NCBI GenBank assembly: GCA_937981995.1
Contig: CALJNC010000036.1
Location: 1 to 64,000, forward strand
Source: an uncultured Chitinophagaceae bacterium
Lineage (GTDB): Bacteria > Bacteroidota > Bacteroidia > Chitinophagales > Chitinophagaceae
DNA length: 64,000 nt
Reading direction: 5' to 3'
Positions 26,160-35,242 of the stretch are shown here, piece by piece. The notes below the pieces were generated by a model. The model made no database searches, had not been told where the DNA came from, and saw nothing but the letters and a program-made list of their open reading frames with translations. The translations under genes were made by a program, and so were the position numbers. Position 1 is the first letter of the stretch. Each line of letters begins with the position of its first letter.

Positions 26160-29100
26160 TTAACGGATTATGGTTACATCTCCCTTTATAATTTGTGATT
26201 CATTATCACCATAACATTTTAATCGAATGACATAATAGTAGGTGCCTATGTCTAAATATTGTCCTTTAAATGTTCCATCCCAACGAACAGATGCATCCGA
26301 TGCATTAAATACTTTAAGGCCCCATCTATTAAAAATTTGAAAACTAAAGTCCTCGAAAAATTTATCCTTACCTACTAGTCCGAAATAATCATTACGACCA
26401 TCATTATTAGGCGAAAACGCATTAGGCATTAATACACCACCACAACAATTAGTAGAAAACAAATTTGTATAAGTAGTGTCTTTGCAGGATGCAAGATCCC
26501 AACCTGCCAGTTGAATCGCTTCATTCTTATTTTTAAATTGAAAAGTCACTATTGAATCATTTGAAAAGTAAAAACCATTTCCATCGGGTAGCTTCCATTC
26601 ATAATTAGAAGCCCCTGTACCTTTCAGCACAATTCTATCGCCAATACATATTGCACTATCAGTATACAAAATGTTTAATAATGGAGGATCTATAATACTC
26701 AAATTAAGCGTATCATATCCAAAACACCCATCGAAATTTGCTACACGTACTATGTATTGCCCAGCAACGCTTATTACTTTTAGTTCATTGGTATCTCCGT
26801 CATTCCATAAGTAACTATTAAAACCGCCAGGCGTTAGAGTGATTCGCTCCCCATTACAAATTTCTTGATCAGGACCTAAGTAAGGGAATATTATTTGCTG
26901 AGGAACAAAGGTTGTTTTTGTAATAGAGTCGCATCCATTGATTGAAGTTACACTATCCCAATATACTCCTCCAACTGCTTGCCAATTACCACCTGCAAAA
27001 ATACTATCCCCTAAACATCGATAGATTGTCGTATCAATATAATAGGTCGGATGTACGGTAAGATTAAGTGTTCTTATGCTATCACAATTTACAGCATTTA
27101 CAAACGTATCAATGAAAACACCCGTTTGGTTATAACCCAAAAAGCTAGTATCAGCACAAATCACAGCGCTAATCGTTGTATCACTTGGCTGGTTAACTTG
27201 TAAAATTAATGTGCGCGTGCTGTCACAACCGTTTGCATTTACCAAGGTATCTATGTACGTTCCACTTGCCCCATAACCGAAGACAGTAGATGGGAAACAT
27301 ATAGTAGAATCGTATAACGAAAAGGTATGCACGTTTACAATTAAATTTAAAGTACGTACACTATCACAACCATTAGCATTTACTAAAGTATCAATATAGG
27401 TGCCTGATGCGGTATATCCTAAATATGAATCAAACTGACAAATGGATTGATTGATAGTAGAAAAAGTAATGGGATTTACTAAAAGATTTAATGTACGTAT
27501 ACTATCACAGCCATTAGAATTGACTAAGGTATCAATATAAATACCTGTAGTACTATAACCTAAAAAAGAGGCGGGCTGACAGATCGTTTGATTTATGGTT
27601 GAAAACGTTATAGGATTTACAGTAAGGTTTAAAGTGCGAATACTATCGCAACCAGATGCATTTACTAAAGTATCAATATAAGTTCCGGTGCTAGTATAAC
27701 CTACATAGTTTGCCGGTTGGCAAATTGTAAGTGTGATGGTAGTATCTGTATGCGGGTTTACGATTAAGTTTAACGTGCGCACACTATCACAACCATTTAT
27801 ATTTAAAAAGGTATCAATATAAGTTCCGGTAGCGCTATATCCTTGAAATGAATCAAATTGACAAATTGCTTGATTAATCGTTTGAAAGCTTTTGGGATGA
27901 ATCGTTAAGTTCAATGTGCGCACACTATCACAACCAGTAACTGCTGTAAACGTATCAATATATGTTCCGCTTACAGAATATCCTTGATACATCAAAGGCT
28001 CGCAAAGCACTTGTACAACAGTATCATGAGGCAAGGCTAGCACGGTCAAATTAAGGGTCCTTATGCTATCGCAACCTTGAAATGAAATAAATGTATCAAT
28101 ATAAGTTCCTGACTGATTGTATCCTTGATAGCTATCGAAAGCACAAATAGTTTGAGCAATCGTTTGAGTAACCACCGGAGACACTGTTAAGTTCAATGTG
28201 CGTACACTATCACAACCATTGGAATTGACCAAGGTATCAATATAAATACCTGTAGTACTATAACCCAAATAACTACCTGGGGCACAAATTGATTGTAGAA
28301 TTGTTTGGGAAGTATTTTGAAAGACACTTAGGTTTAAAACTCTAAAACTATCACAGCCAGCACTTGATACAAATGTATCAATATAAGTACCCGTCATGCT
28401 ATAACCTAAATAAGAACTGGGTGCACAAATCGATTGATTAATTGTATCTCTTTTGATCGGATGCACAACTAAATTTAAAATACGAATGCTGTCACAACCT
28501 GTGCTTAAAATAAAGGTATCAGTATACGTACCACTTTGGCTATAGCCTAAAAAAGTAGCAGGTTCACAAATAGTTTGATTTAAGGTATTTACATAAGTCG
28601 GATTGACGGTTAAGTTCAATGTACGCAAGCTGTCGCATCCATTTGCATTGACCAAAGTATCTATATAAGTACCTGTAGCAGTATAACCTAAATAATTCCC
28701 TGGGGCACAAATAGTTTGTGCTATTGTTTGCGAGGTACTTTGAAAAACATTTAAGTTTAAAACTCTAAAACTATCGCAACCGGCACTTGATACAAACGTA
28801 TCTATATAAGTACCCGTGATACTATAACCTAAATAAGAACTGGGCGCACAAATCGATTGATTAATTGTATCTCTTTTGATAGGGTTTACTACTAAATTTA
28901 AAACCCGAAAACTATCACAACCCGTACTCATCAACAAAGTATCTGTATACGTTCCGCTTTGATTATAGCCCAAATAGCTTGCCGGCTCGCAAATGGTCTG
29001 GTTCAAGGTAGTAGTTGCTGAAGGATTTACTATTAGATTTAAAGTGCGTATGCTATCACAACCATTTTGGTTTACCAGGGTATCAATATAGGTGCCGGTA

Positions 29101-30521
29101 GCGGAGTAACCCATATAGTTTCCCGGAGCACAAATCGTTTTATTTTCAACAGAAAAAACTATTGGATGCACTATTAAATTTAGAATGCGAATACTGTCAC
29201 AACCATATTGGTTCACAAAAGTATCTACATAAATTCCGCTTTGACTATACCCTAAAAAAGCGGCTGGCTCACATATTGTATTTGCAATAGTGGTGGTATC
29301 AATGGGAGCTACATAAATCGCAAATGTTTTGGTGAGCGAGTCTGTACTTAATACACCTATTGGCCTACAAATAGAATCTATAATTAAAACATTTAAAAAG
29401 TGCCATCCAGTATCAGTGACATTAGATGTCCAATTAAAACAACTCGTAACAGAATCAGAATACAGATTAGTATGCACCAAAGAAACGGGTGAAGAAAAAT
29501 TACTTACATTAGATTGTAAAGATAAAACCGAGGTAGTATCATTTGTTTGGGTAGTAAAACAAAAAGAAAAACTTGAACCAGCACAAGCGGTCACAGTATC
29601 ATTTTGCGCACTAGAATTAATTAATGAATTGGTATCAACCGTTACCAACGGACTGCTAATATTACAGGTAAGTACAATGGTTTGAATATCGCGCACGATA
29701 TAACCCAGCAACTGTCCGTTACGATATTGACTTACTTTAATAGCAATTGCTCCTTTACCTAACTGGCTTGGTATCATTGAAAGTAGTCCTGTTGCAGGGT
29801 TAACAGAAAACGTATTATTACATGGTATAGGATTGGTAGTAAAATTTAAAGGCGGAACAAGCACGGGGTAAGTACAAAGTATCGGCGGTGCTGAAGAACA
29901 AAAGAAAGTACTCGCATGTTCCCTTGGCATAATGGATTCATAAACCAATGAATCACCATCAGCATCTGTTGCTCCATTGTCATAATTAAACGGTGTATTA
30001 ATACAACAATAGGGCACAGGCAATCTATTAAAGATTGGCGAATCGTCTTGATTACTAATTGTATTATTAAAAGAGGTTTCTACATATAGGTTTACATTAT
30101 TATTACTTATCAAAAAATTCATGGGGTTTCTTGTTGCAATATTTACATAAAACCGCCAGCTATTACATGTCTCTGATAGTGTAACGTTCCTTTCATAAAT
30201 ATATTCCTCATAGCTTGGCAAACCATTTGGAGTCGTACAATTACTTACAATATCAGGACAATCACCTCCTACTAATACCGGACCAGAAACTTGTTGAAGT
30301 GTTCTAGAATTAGGACTGGTTACATTGCACGTATTCATATAACAAAGCCTAACAGAATTAGGTGCATTTGATCCACTACAATCCCTATAAAACTTGAAAA
30401 TAAATTTATATGTATTCCCACTTACGTGCTCATAGAGTAATTCGCCACCGGCAGCATGTGAGGCATACCCTTTCTTGCAAAGCATGCCTAAACAAATTAT
30501 AAGCAAAGCCAAAAAAAACAT
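26160..30521 (-). CDS. Large repeat protein with T9SS type B sorting domain
   Basis: A secreted surface protein of about 1453 residues. A signal peptide ('MFFLALLIICLGMLCKKGYA', start at 30521) is followed by the 'SHAAGGELLYEHVSGNTYKF' domain common in Bacteroidota surface proteins, then Ig-like regions. Sixteen 47-residue repeats plus one degenerate copy come next, each with a conserved 'IC-x-P ... LGY ... SGTYIDT ... GCDS ... LNL' pattern and two cysteines. Then come Ig-like segments and a gliding-motility-associated C-terminal domain ('NAFSPNNDGRNDYF', 'IFNRWGLKVFNASD', 'GTYYYVIRL'). T9SS should export it and hold it at the cell surface, probably for adhesion. The first possible ATG at 30581 gives an extra 20 residues. 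Confidence 0.88.
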   Translation of the reverse strand: MFFLALLIICLGMLCKKGYASHAAGGELLYEHVSGNTYKFIFKFYRDCSGSNAPNSVRLCYMNTCNVTSPNSRTLQQVSGPVLVGGDCPDIVSNCTTPNGLPSYEEYIYERNVTLSETCNSWRFYVNIATRNPMNFLISNNNVNLYVETSFNNTISNQDDSPIFNRLPVPYCCINTPFNYDNGATDADGDSLVYESIMPREHASTFFCSSAPPILCTYPVLVPPLNFTTNPIPCNNTFSVNPATGLLSMIPSQLGKGAIAIKVSQYRNGQLLGYIVRDIQTIVLTCNISSPLVTVDTNSLINSSAQNDTVTACAGSSFSFCFTTQTNDTTSVLSLQSNVSNFSSPVSLVHTNLYSDSVTSCFNWTSNVTDTGWHFLNVLIIDSICRPIGVLSTDSLTKTFAIYVAPIDTTTIANTICEPAAFLGYSQSGIYVDTFVNQYGCDSIRILNLIVHPIVFSVENKTICAPGNYMGYSATGTYIDTLVNQNGCDSIRTLNLIVNPSATTTLNQTICEPASYLGYNQSGTYTDTLLMSTGCDSFRVLNLVVNPIKRDTINQSICAPSSYLGYSITGTYIDTFVSSAGCDSFRVLNLNVFQSTSQTIAQTICAPGNYLGYTATGTYIDTLVNANGCDSLRTLNLTVNPTYVNTLNQTICEPATFLGYSQSGTYTDTFILSTGCDSIRILNLVVHPIKRDTINQSICAPSSYLGYSMTGTYIDTFVSSAGCDSFRVLNLSVFQNTSQTILQSICAPGSYLGYSTTGIYIDTLVNSNGCDSVRTLNLTVSPVVTQTIAQTICAFDSYQGYNQSGTYIDTFISFQGCDSIRTLNLTVLALPHDTVVQVLCEPLMYQGYSVSGTYIDTFTAVTGCDSVRTLNLTIHPKSFQTINQAICQFDSFQGYSATGTYIDTFLNINGCDSVRTLNLIVNPHTDTTITLTICQPANYVGYTSTGTYIDTLVNASGCDSIRTLNLTVNPITFSTINQTICQPASFLGYSTTGIYIDTLVNSNGCDSIRTLNLLVNPITFSTINQSICQFDSYLGYTASGTYIDTLVNANGCDSVRTLNLIVNVHTFSLYDSTICFPSTVFGYGASGTYIDTLVNANGCDSTRTLILQVNQPSDTTISAVICADTSFLGYNQTGVFIDTFVNAVNCDSIRTLNLTVHPTYYIDTTIYRCLGDSIFAGGNWQAVGGVYWDSVTSINGCDSITKTTFVPQQIIFPYLGPDQEICNGERITLTPGGFNSYLWNDGDTNELKVISVAGQYIVRVANFDGCFGYDTLNLSIIDPPLLNILYTDSAICIGDRIVLKGTGASNYEWKLPDGNGFYFSNDSIVTFQFKNKNEAIQLAGWDLASCKDTTYTNLFSTNCCGGVLMPNAFSPNNDGRNDYFGLVGKDKFFEDFSFQIFNRWGLKVFNASDASVRWDGTFKGQYLDIGTYYYVIRLKCYGDNESQIIKGDVTIIR
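27040..29297 (-). repeat. 16 tandem 141-bp coding repeats
   Basis: The repeats encode 47 residues each and keep two Cys per unit (ICxP and GCDS). Units 3-5 and 6-8 (counting from the N terminus) form a higher-order duplication: matching stretches such as TAAGAACTGG at 28411 and 28834 are exactly 423 bp (3 x 141) apart and near identical in DNA. This points to recent unequal recombination. Confidence 0.9.
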
Positions 30522-30662
30522 CCTGCTCCTTTCAATAAATTGAAAAGAAAAAATAGTGCTATGTCTGAAACTTAATGGCATTGAAAACCCTGAATTCTGT
30601 AATACTTTATTGATTTTTGATTGAAAAATAGTTTCAGCTTACCTTAGAAACTAAATCGTTAT

Positions 30663-31037
30663 TTAATCATTTAAATTATCCTCGTCTTTTTTCTTAATTC
30701 GTTCCAATACCTTTTCAATTTTAGAAACGTACTCTAAGGTATCGTCATCGTAAAAAGCCAGTGTAGGAAGTTTTCGTACATTATTCTTTATTTTTTTACC
30801 TAAATCATTCCTTACCTCCCAACCATTCTTTTCAATTGTAGCAAGCATTGCATCTTTATCATCAATTTGAAACATACTTAGGTAAACCTTAGCCTCAGCT
30901 AAATCAGGAGTTACTTTTACTCGTGAGATAGAAATCATACCCTTACCCATAATATTCCAACCCTTTTTTCTAAAAATTGCGTTAAGTTCCTCCTCTAGCA
31001 TTCTACCTACCTGCTTTTGTCTTTTACTTTCTTCCAT
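30663..31037 (-). CDS. rbfA: Ribosome-binding factor A
   Basis: RbfA binds the 30S subunit and helps mature the 5' end of 16S rRNA. The 124-residue protein shows the family start 'SKRQKQVGRMLEEELNAIF', 'ISISRVKVTPDLAEAKVYLS' and 'RNDLGKKIKNNVRKLPTLAF', where the Ser/Ala-like kink of the KH fold lies. The length is normal, with an acidic and lysine-rich tail. A near-match box TAAATTTC (31049-31042) ends 4 nt before the ATG, the same spacing as exact boxes elsewhere in the window. It is divergent from the ABC exporter, 36 bp apart. Confidence 0.93.
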   Translation of the reverse strand: MEESKRQKQVGRMLEEELNAIFRKKGWNIMGKGMISISRVKVTPDLAEAKVYLSMFQIDDKDAMLATIEKNGWEVRNDLGKKIKNNVRKLPTLAFYDDDTLEYVSKIEKVLERIKKKDEDNLND

Positions 31038-31073
31038 TCCCGAAATTTAATGCTGTAAATTTACATCCTTATA

Positions 31074-32909
31074 ATGAGAGACATCTTCCTCATATTCAAA
31101 AGCTTCATTAAAGGGAAATGGTCATACGTTTTTACGTTTATCATTACCAATCTATTGCAGGTCATTTTTTCCTTGGTTTCATTGGGGATGTTGATCCCGT
31201 TTTTAAATATCTTATTTGGTGAAGAAAAACTCATTACAACAAAACCTGCATTGGAACTAAGTGCCGATGGTATGTTGGATTACTTAGGCTATTTTTTGAG
31301 TCAGGTAATCATCAATAACGATGGGAAGAAAGAGTATGCAGTACTATTTATCATCGTTATATTAATGAGTTCAATTATTTTAAAAAACTTATTTATATAT
31401 ATCTCGCGCTACATTCTTTCGCCCTTGCGCAATCGTATCACACAAGATATTCGAGAGGATTTATATAAAAAATCATTGGCAATTCCTATTGGCTTTTTTA
31501 GCGAGGAACGAAAAGGGGACATCATTTCAAGAATGAGTAATGATGTATTAGAAGTAGAAGCATCCATTATCGCCGTAATGGAATTACTATTTGCTATTCC
31601 CATTCAAGTAATTTTCTATTTGGTTATTATGCTCACCATGAGTTTGAAATTGTTTTTGTTCCTTGCCATCTTATTGCCCATTGCTGGTTTAATCATAGGT
31701 AGGATTAGTAAGGAACTTAAAAAAGAAAGTAAAGCAAGTCAAGGTTACATTGGCAATCTTATTTCTATGCTCGACGAAAGTTTGGGTGGTCTTAGAATCA
31801 TTAAAGCCTTTGGTGCAGAAAAAAATAGAACAGAGCATTTTGAAAATCAAAACAATGAGCTTGTAAAAACACAAAATAGTATAGCTATGAAACGTGAAGC
31901 AGCATCTCCTACTTCAGAAGTTTTGGGTGTGGCTGTGCTGTGCGTTATACTATGGTTTGGATGCAGCATGGTTTTTGGTGGCGAAATTTCTAAAGGAACT
32001 TTCATATTGTTTATTCTAATTTTTACGCAATTATTAGATCCGCTTAAAAAACTATCACAATATTTTTATAATGTAGCACGCGGCAACGCCAGTATTGAGC
32101 GTATTAATAAAATACGTTCTGCTGTAAATCCAATTGTAGATGCTCACAATGCACAACCCTTACCAGCCTTTCAAAATAGTATTGAATTTAAAAATGTAAG
32201 TTTCTCCTACGATGGCACACCCATTTTAAAAGATATAAATCTTACAATTAAAAAAGGTCAAAGCTTAGCACTAGTAGGTGCTTCTGGCGCGGGCAAAAGC
32301 ACCTTGGCTGATTTAATCCCTCGTTTTCACGAAGTAAATAACGGCGAGGTATTAATTGATAATGTAAACATTAAAGACTACAAAATTGATGACTTACGAG
32401 CCCTCATGGGTATAGTATCGCAAGAGCCTATTCTTTTTAATGATACCATTGAAAATAATATTGCTTTGGGCACCAAAAATATTGATGCACAAAAAGTTGT
32501 AACAAGTTGTTCCGTTGCCAATGCCCTTTTTGTAAATGTAAAAGAAGATGGCTTACAAACCAATATTGGTGACCGTGGCATGAAATTAAGTGGAGGCGAA
32601 AAACAAAGACTTACCATTGCCAGAGCAATTTATAAAAATCCGCCTATCCTAATTTTAGATGAAGCTACTTCATCATTAGATACCGTAAGCGAAAAAATAG
32701 TGCAAGATGCAATTCAAAAATTAATGCAAAACAGAACCTCCATTGTAATTGCGCATAGATTGAGTACCATTCAAAATGCTGATGAAATTATTGTACTAGA
32801 TAAAGGTAAAATTATTGAGCGAGGAAAGCATGATGAATTGTTAGAACAGAATGGTCAATATGCCAAACTAGTAAAAATGCAGTATATCTCGAAAAGCAAC
32901 GAAAAATAG
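31074..32909 (+). CDS. ABC exporter, MsbA-like (fused permease and ATPase)
   Basis: A 611-residue half-transporter that works as a dimer in the inner membrane. Residues 1-335 hold six transmembrane helices of the ABC type I exporter fold. The ATPase domain (about 365-605) has Walker A 'GASGAGKST', a Q-loop 'GIVSQEPILFND', the signature 'LSGGEKQR', Walker B 'ILILDEATS' and the switch 'IAHRLST'. This form is often the lipid A flippase MsbA in the phylum, but peptide or lipid export cannot be told apart by sequence. The next gene begins 38 bp later with its own promoter. Confidence 0.92.
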   Translation: MRDIFLIFKSFIKGKWSYVFTFIITNLLQVIFSLVSLGMLIPFLNILFGEEKLITTKPALELSADGMLDYLGYFLSQVIINNDGKKEYAVLFIIVILMSSIILKNLFIYISRYILSPLRNRITQDIREDLYKKSLAIPIGFFSEERKGDIISRMSNDVLEVEASIIAVMELLFAIPIQVIFYLVIMLTMSLKLFLFLAILLPIAGLIIGRISKELKKESKASQGYIGNLISMLDESLGGLRIIKAFGAEKNRTEHFENQNNELVKTQNSIAMKREAASPTSEVLGVAVLCVILWFGCSMVFGGEISKGTFILFILIFTQLLDPLKKLSQYFYNVARGNASIERINKIRSAVNPIVDAHNAQPLPAFQNSIEFKNVSFSYDGTPILKDINLTIKKGQSLALVGASGAGKSTLADLIPRFHEVNNGEVLIDNVNIKDYKIDDLRALMGIVSQEPILFNDTIENNIALGTKNIDAQKVVTSCSVANALFVNVKEDGLQTNIGDRGMKLSGGEKQRLTIARAIYKNPPILILDEATSSLDTVSEKIVQDAIQKLMQNRTSIVIAHRLSTIQNADEIIVLDKGKIIERGKHDELLEQNGQYAKLVKMQYISKSNEK

Positions 32910-32939
32910 TTGTCTAAGTCGGAGAATACATTATTTTTG
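32910..32939 (+). promoter_or_regulatory. Promoter TTG-N19-TATTTTTG before the small lipoprotein
   Basis: A -33-like TTG (32910-32912) and an exact TAnnTTTG box (32932-32939) are 19 bp apart, the Bacteroidota sigma-A spacing. The ATG is 9 nt past the box, so the leader is only a few bases. It may drive the lipoprotein, comEC and purH. Confidence 0.65.
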
Positions 32940-32947
32940 ATAATAGT

Positions 32948-33160
32948 ATGAAAAACGTTTTATTACTACTTGCCGCTTTTCTTTTTATAGGTATGACTAC
33001 TAGCTCATGTAAAAAATCATGGACTTGCGAGTGCTCTACAGAAGATGGATCGGATAGCACGAGCTATACCATTGAAGATATTCGTAGAAATGACGCCAGA
33101 AGCAAATGCGATGAATATGCTGATATTTGGGGCCAATGTCAAGTACTTGAAATAAAGTAA
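32948..33160 (+). CDS. Small Cys-rich lipoprotein
   Basis: A 70-residue predicted lipoprotein of unknown function. The signal peptide ends in the lipobox 'TTSSC' (Cys21), followed at once by 'KKSWTCEC', then an acidic Ser/Thr stretch and a second pair of cysteines ('RSKCDEYADIWGQC'). The mature part has five cysteines including the lipidated one, so two disulfides are possible. It has its own promoter and lies 3 bp before comEC, a position that suggests co-transcription. I recall similar short 'W-x-C-x-C' lipoproteins in the phylum without known role. Confidence 0.7.
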   Translation: MKNVLLLLAAFLFIGMTTSSCKKSWTCECSTEDGSDSTSYTIEDIRRNDARSKCDEYADIWGQCQVLEIK

Positions 33161-33163
33161 GCC

Positions 33164-35242
33164 ATGTTTACGGTGCGCAACATTCCGTTTCTGCGCATAC
33201 TCATTCCTTTTCTGATAGGTATCATCCTATATAAATTTATTGCTTCTCCTACCCCTCTTCTGTTTGTTAGCATCTCCCTAATTGGACTATTAGTTGCAAT
33301 CATGTTTAGATTCCTTTCTTATAATGTAAAAAAGAATTTCTATCTACTTAATGCCGTATCAATTCATTTAGTTTTAACAGGTCTTGGCTACTTATGCGTT
33401 TTTATTCATAAAGTTGAAAACAAACCGCACTGGTACAAAAACAAAATAAACGCCCATACTAATCTACACGCAGAAATATGTACTCCCTTAAAAGAAACAG
33501 AAAGAACATACAAAGCCAATGCTAACATTTTAGCGATTTATGAAGGCAAGCAAAAAGTAAAAACGACAGGAGAAACAATTCTTTATTTTAAAAAAGGCGA
33601 CAGCATTCCAAATCTTCAGGAGGGCGATCAAATATTGCTGGTAAATAAATTAAATCCTGTTATTGCAAAAGGGAACCCGGGTGAATTTAATTATTCAAAT
33701 TTCTGCAAGAATAAAGGTGTGTATGATCAAGCATTTTTAACTCCTAATGAATGGTCCAAAATTATAAACCTTCCAACTACTTCGTTTAATCCATTTAAAA
33801 AATGGCATCAACAAATCAAAAAAATTCTAGCACAATACATCCCTAATAAAACATCGCTGGGCATAGCACAAGCCTTACTTACAGGCTACCGCGATGATAT
33901 AGACCAAGAGGTATATAGCGAGTATACCAAAACAGGACTAGTACACCTGCTAGCAATCTCTGGTTTACATATGGGTATTTTTTATTTGGGCGCGCAGTAT
34001 TTTCTCGGTCTTCTCCCTTTATTTAAAAAAAGAAAAAAACTTTTAATCCCTACCGCCCTAATTATAATGTGGTGCTTTGCACTTATTACAACCTTCCCAC
34101 CTTCGGTACAGCGTGCTAGTGTCATGTTTACATTTTTAGGTATTGGTCAGCTCATTTACCGAAAAATTCCTAGCATTAATTTCTTACTAGCTTCTGCTTT
34201 TTTTCTTTTACTTCTTCAACCTCACTTGCTTTGGGAGGTAGGTTTTCAATTATCCTATGCCGCTGTTTTGGGCATCTTATTATTTTATAAGCATATTCGT
34301 AGTCGTTGGCATCCAAAAAACTTTCTTACCAAAAAGGTATGGGACATAATGTGCGTTTCCCTCACCGCTCAAATTTTTACCTTTCCAATAGCGCTTTACT
34401 ATTTTCATCAAATACCCACTTTATTTCTTTTTACTAATGTTATAGCTATCCCTGCCGTTACACTTATTATCTACGGTGAAGTGTTACTTATTTTACTATC
34501 ATTTTTACCGCCTGTGGCTGAGCTTATCGGCTGTGCTATATCCAATATTATAAAAGGGCTTAACAGCTTTATTCATTACACATCAAATATTTCTTTTGTA
34601 AGCATACAAAATGTACATATAAGCTTAAGCCAATGCTTACTGCTATTAGTGCTACCTGCAATACTTGCTGCTTGGCTTCTTGGTAAGAAAAAAATATTTG
34701 TTCCTATTGCTTTGTCAGTTCTACTTATCCTATTTGGTACTAGCATAGGTAAAAAGTATACTCAACTTAGTCAGTCCCAATTGATAGTATACAATAGCAA
34801 TCATTCTTATATCGAATTGATTAAAGGCGACAAGTATATTAGCCCCGATGGTGCTCCTGTGCAGGATAGCTCCAAATTTGAAAAGTACATTCGACAACCA
34901 AGCCATTTGTTATTCGGAGTTAAACAAAATATCCCGTCTAATGAAAACTGGAATACAAGCGAACGATATGATTTGGGTAGCTTAGGAGGTAAAACCATTT
35001 TACGAATCAAAAAAGCCTATAAACTCAAGATTAGTGAACCCTTAGGAGTTGATTACCTCATTCTTTCTGACAAATGGATTAAGAACCCAATGGATATTGT
35101 AAATCAAGTGCAGCCCAAAGAAATAATTATTGACGGTAATATCCCTATGTGGAAAATAGACGAGCTAAAAAGCCAACTTAGCGAAGTAGATTTGCCAACT
35201 CATTACATTACCGCAGAAGGCGCAAAAATTATCCCGTTATGA
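33164..35242 (+). CDS. comEC: ComEC/Rec2-family DNA uptake channel
   Basis: A 692-residue inner-membrane protein predicted to pass single-stranded DNA into the cytoplasm during transformation. Residues 1-60 are transmembrane, and about 90-180 form the DUF4131/OB-fold region ('INAHTNLHAEI', 'KGNPGEFNYSNFCKNKGVYD'). The competence domain spans about 225-530, with the signature 'HLLAISGLHMGIF' and many helices. A short C-terminal domain ('SQLIVYNSNHSYIELIKGDK') follows; no metallo-beta-lactamase domain with its HxHxDH motif is present, as is usual for Bacteroidota forms. It overlaps purH by 4 bp (ATGA). Confidence 0.9.
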   Translation: MFTVRNIPFLRILIPFLIGIILYKFIASPTPLLFVSISLIGLLVAIMFRFLSYNVKKNFYLLNAVSIHLVLTGLGYLCVFIHKVENKPHWYKNKINAHTNLHAEICTPLKETERTYKANANILAIYEGKQKVKTTGETILYFKKGDSIPNLQEGDQILLVNKLNPVIAKGNPGEFNYSNFCKNKGVYDQAFLTPNEWSKIINLPTTSFNPFKKWHQQIKKILAQYIPNKTSLGIAQALLTGYRDDIDQEVYSEYTKTGLVHLLAISGLHMGIFYLGAQYFLGLLPLFKKRKKLLIPTALIIMWCFALITTFPPSVQRASVMFTFLGIGQLIYRKIPSINFLLASAFFLLLLQPHLLWEVGFQLSYAAVLGILLFYKHIRSRWHPKNFLTKKVWDIMCVSLTAQIFTFPIALYYFHQIPTLFLFTNVIAIPAVTLIIYGEVLLILLSFLPPVAELIGCAISNIIKGLNSFIHYTSNISFVSIQNVHISLSQCLLLLVLPAILAAWLLGKKKIFVPIALSVLLILFGTSIGKKYTQLSQSQLIVYNSNHSYIELIKGDKYISPDGAPVQDSSKFEKYIRQPSHLLFGVKQNIPSNENWNTSERYDLGSLGGKTILRIKKAYKLKISEPLGVDYLILSDKWIKNPMDIVNQVQPKEIIIDGNIPMWKIDELKSQLSEVDLPTHYITAEGAKIIPL

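Noticed and set aside
26900-29300. Regularly spaced repeats that could suggest a CRISPR array
   Set aside because: The period is 141 bp, the repeats stay in one open frame, and they encode a 47-residue protein motif, so they are coding repeats.
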